Assembly: GCA_040222235.1 (NCBI GenBank)
Contig: JAVKDO010000012.1
Location: forward strand, 1-64,000
Source: UBA6059 sp040222235
GTDB taxonomy: Bacteria > Bacteroidota > Bacteroidia > Cytophagales > Cyclobacteriaceae
Direction: 5' to 3'
Length of the DNA stretch: 64,000 bases
Part shown: piece by piece, positions 63,413-64,000 of the stretch
Position numbering within the stretch: position 1 is the stretch's first letter
How the letters are laid out: every line of letters begins with the position of its first letter
Program-made: the position numbers and the translations under genes
The notes under the pieces: model-generated
Seen by the model: only the letters and a program-made list of their open reading frames with translations
Database searches by the model: none
Told to the model about the DNA's origin: nothing

Positions 63413-64000
63413 ATGGCAGGTCATTGCAAATCCGGCTTACTTGGCCTCTACTTGTTGTTCCTATTAGTTGGGCACTATGGGCATACTCAGTCTTCCGAAG
63501 AATTCGCTTTGATGAAGGATAGCGCTCTCCAACTCTGGTCAAGCGGAGAACACGAGCAGGCCATTGCATTATTGGAAAAGAATCAAGGTAAGTACACGAG
63601 GAATGAAGAGTTGCATGCCATGCTCTATTATCGAGGACTGTTGAATTTGGAGATCAATAGTTTCGACGCTAGTGCTGAGGCTTTCAAAAAAGGGTTTGAG
63701 CGGCAATTCTTTTTCTCACTCTGGCCTACCCATGTCGAGATGCTAAGAGCACATCCAGAGGGAGCTGAGATTATATCACTGAATGAAGAACTAAGAGAAA
63801 GGTACGTATCAAGCGCATCGGTCAAAACTAAGGTTCTCTTACCCGAAGACTATTTAGATACCAAAAGCTATCCCCTCCTCTACTTCCTACATGGTAATAA
63901 CAGCAGCCTTGACAATCTGATCACTGAATGGAAAGACATCCAACTGGATCGAGAGGCGATCGTGGTGCTTGCCCAGTCTCCCTATGCCAGAAGCAACTAT
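63413..64000 (+). CDS. Secreted esterase/alpha-beta hydrolase with N-terminal TPR-like region (partial)
   Basis: The frame is open for exactly 196 codons from ATG 63413 to the window end. Signal peptide (LLGLYLLFLLVGHYGHTQ), helical TPR-like stretch (ALQLWSSGEHEQAIALLEKN and AMLYYRGLLNLEINSFDASA), then YPLLYFLHGNNSSLDNLITEW, the HG oxyanion region of carboxylesterase D-type hydrolases. The nucleophile Ser lies beyond the edge. Same strand and 8 bp after the amidohydrolase, so part of the same cluster. Confidence 0.78.
   Translation, partial: MAGHCKSGLLGLYLLFLLVGHYGHTQSSEEFALMKDSALQLWSSGEHEQAIALLEKNQGKYTRNEELHAMLYYRGLLNLEINSFDASAEAFKKGFERQFFFSLWPTHVEMLRAHPEGAEIISLNEELRERYVSSASVKTKVLLPEDYLDTKSYPLLYFLHGNNSSLDNLITEWKDIQLDREAIVVLAQSPYARSNY

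Overview
The window is a chromosomal segment of a Bacteroidota bacterium, most likely a marine-type member of Cytophagales. The evidence is a secreted metalloprotease with a C-terminal type IX secretion (T9SS) sorting domain, a short 287-residue primary sigma factor, bacillithiol synthesis (BshB1), a DUF349 protein and a START-like protein of Bacteroidota type, many lipoproteins, and promoters of the Bacteroidota form TTTG-N19-21-TAnnTTTG, which I could read directly upstream of both tRNA genes and rpsO. Genus is not determinable by eye.

Layout. (1) 1-8341 is an accessory, defence-rich block: the end of an AbiEii toxin gene, an AbiEi/DUF6088 antitoxin, a DUF2130 putative nuclease, an RloC/PrrC-like anticodon nuclease ATPase, a small lipoprotein next to a T9SS metalloprotease, and an Abi-alpha (DUF4393) protein. 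It abuts the 3' end of tRNA-Thr (8518-8590), a typical island insertion point. (2) 8655-23822 is mostly housekeeping: DUF349 protein, YqgE/AlgH, MiaE, PdxH, a glycosyltransferase, BshB1, TrxB, RpoD, Pnp, RpsO, an LptF/LptG-type permease, tRNA-Met and HemN. (3) 23855-32714 is rich in cell-wall functions: a class A beta-lactamase-like lipoprotein, a YkgJ-type protein, then DUF1611 (DgcN-like), dipeptide epimerase and GH3/beta-lactamase fusion genes coupled by 4-nt overlaps, and a divergent PBP4-type DacB. (4) 32718-38385 is an RND efflux operon. (5) 38667-40967 holds an M19-like protein with altered metal ligands, a uracil-DNA glycosylase family protein and a small secreted protein. (6) 41232-50210 is a poorly characterised block of secreted proteins and lipoproteins: a protein with a threefold PLG repeat, tandem paralogous lipoproteins, a MORN-repeat protein, a remnant of a duplicated gene, a cluster of REP-like palindromes and a beta-propeller lipoprotein. 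(7) 50597-55134 carries a membrane AraC-type regulator with a metal-binding-like domain, a FISUMP lipoprotein-like protein and a frameshifted FtsX-type permease. (8) 55441-64000 is a run of secreted proteins that share modules (PD40 beta-propellers, C-terminal TPRs, serine-hydrolase folds, a secreted DJ-1/PfpI domain, an amidohydrolase and an esterase cut by the window edge).

The strongest leads are the RloC-like/DUF2130 pair beside AbiE in a tRNA-anchored defence island; the PD40/TPR cluster at the right end, which includes a beta-lactamase-fold protein that has lost its catalytic motifs; the wall-salvage operon; the structured 183-bp inverted-repeat element at 14264-14446; and the palindrome upstream of hemN.
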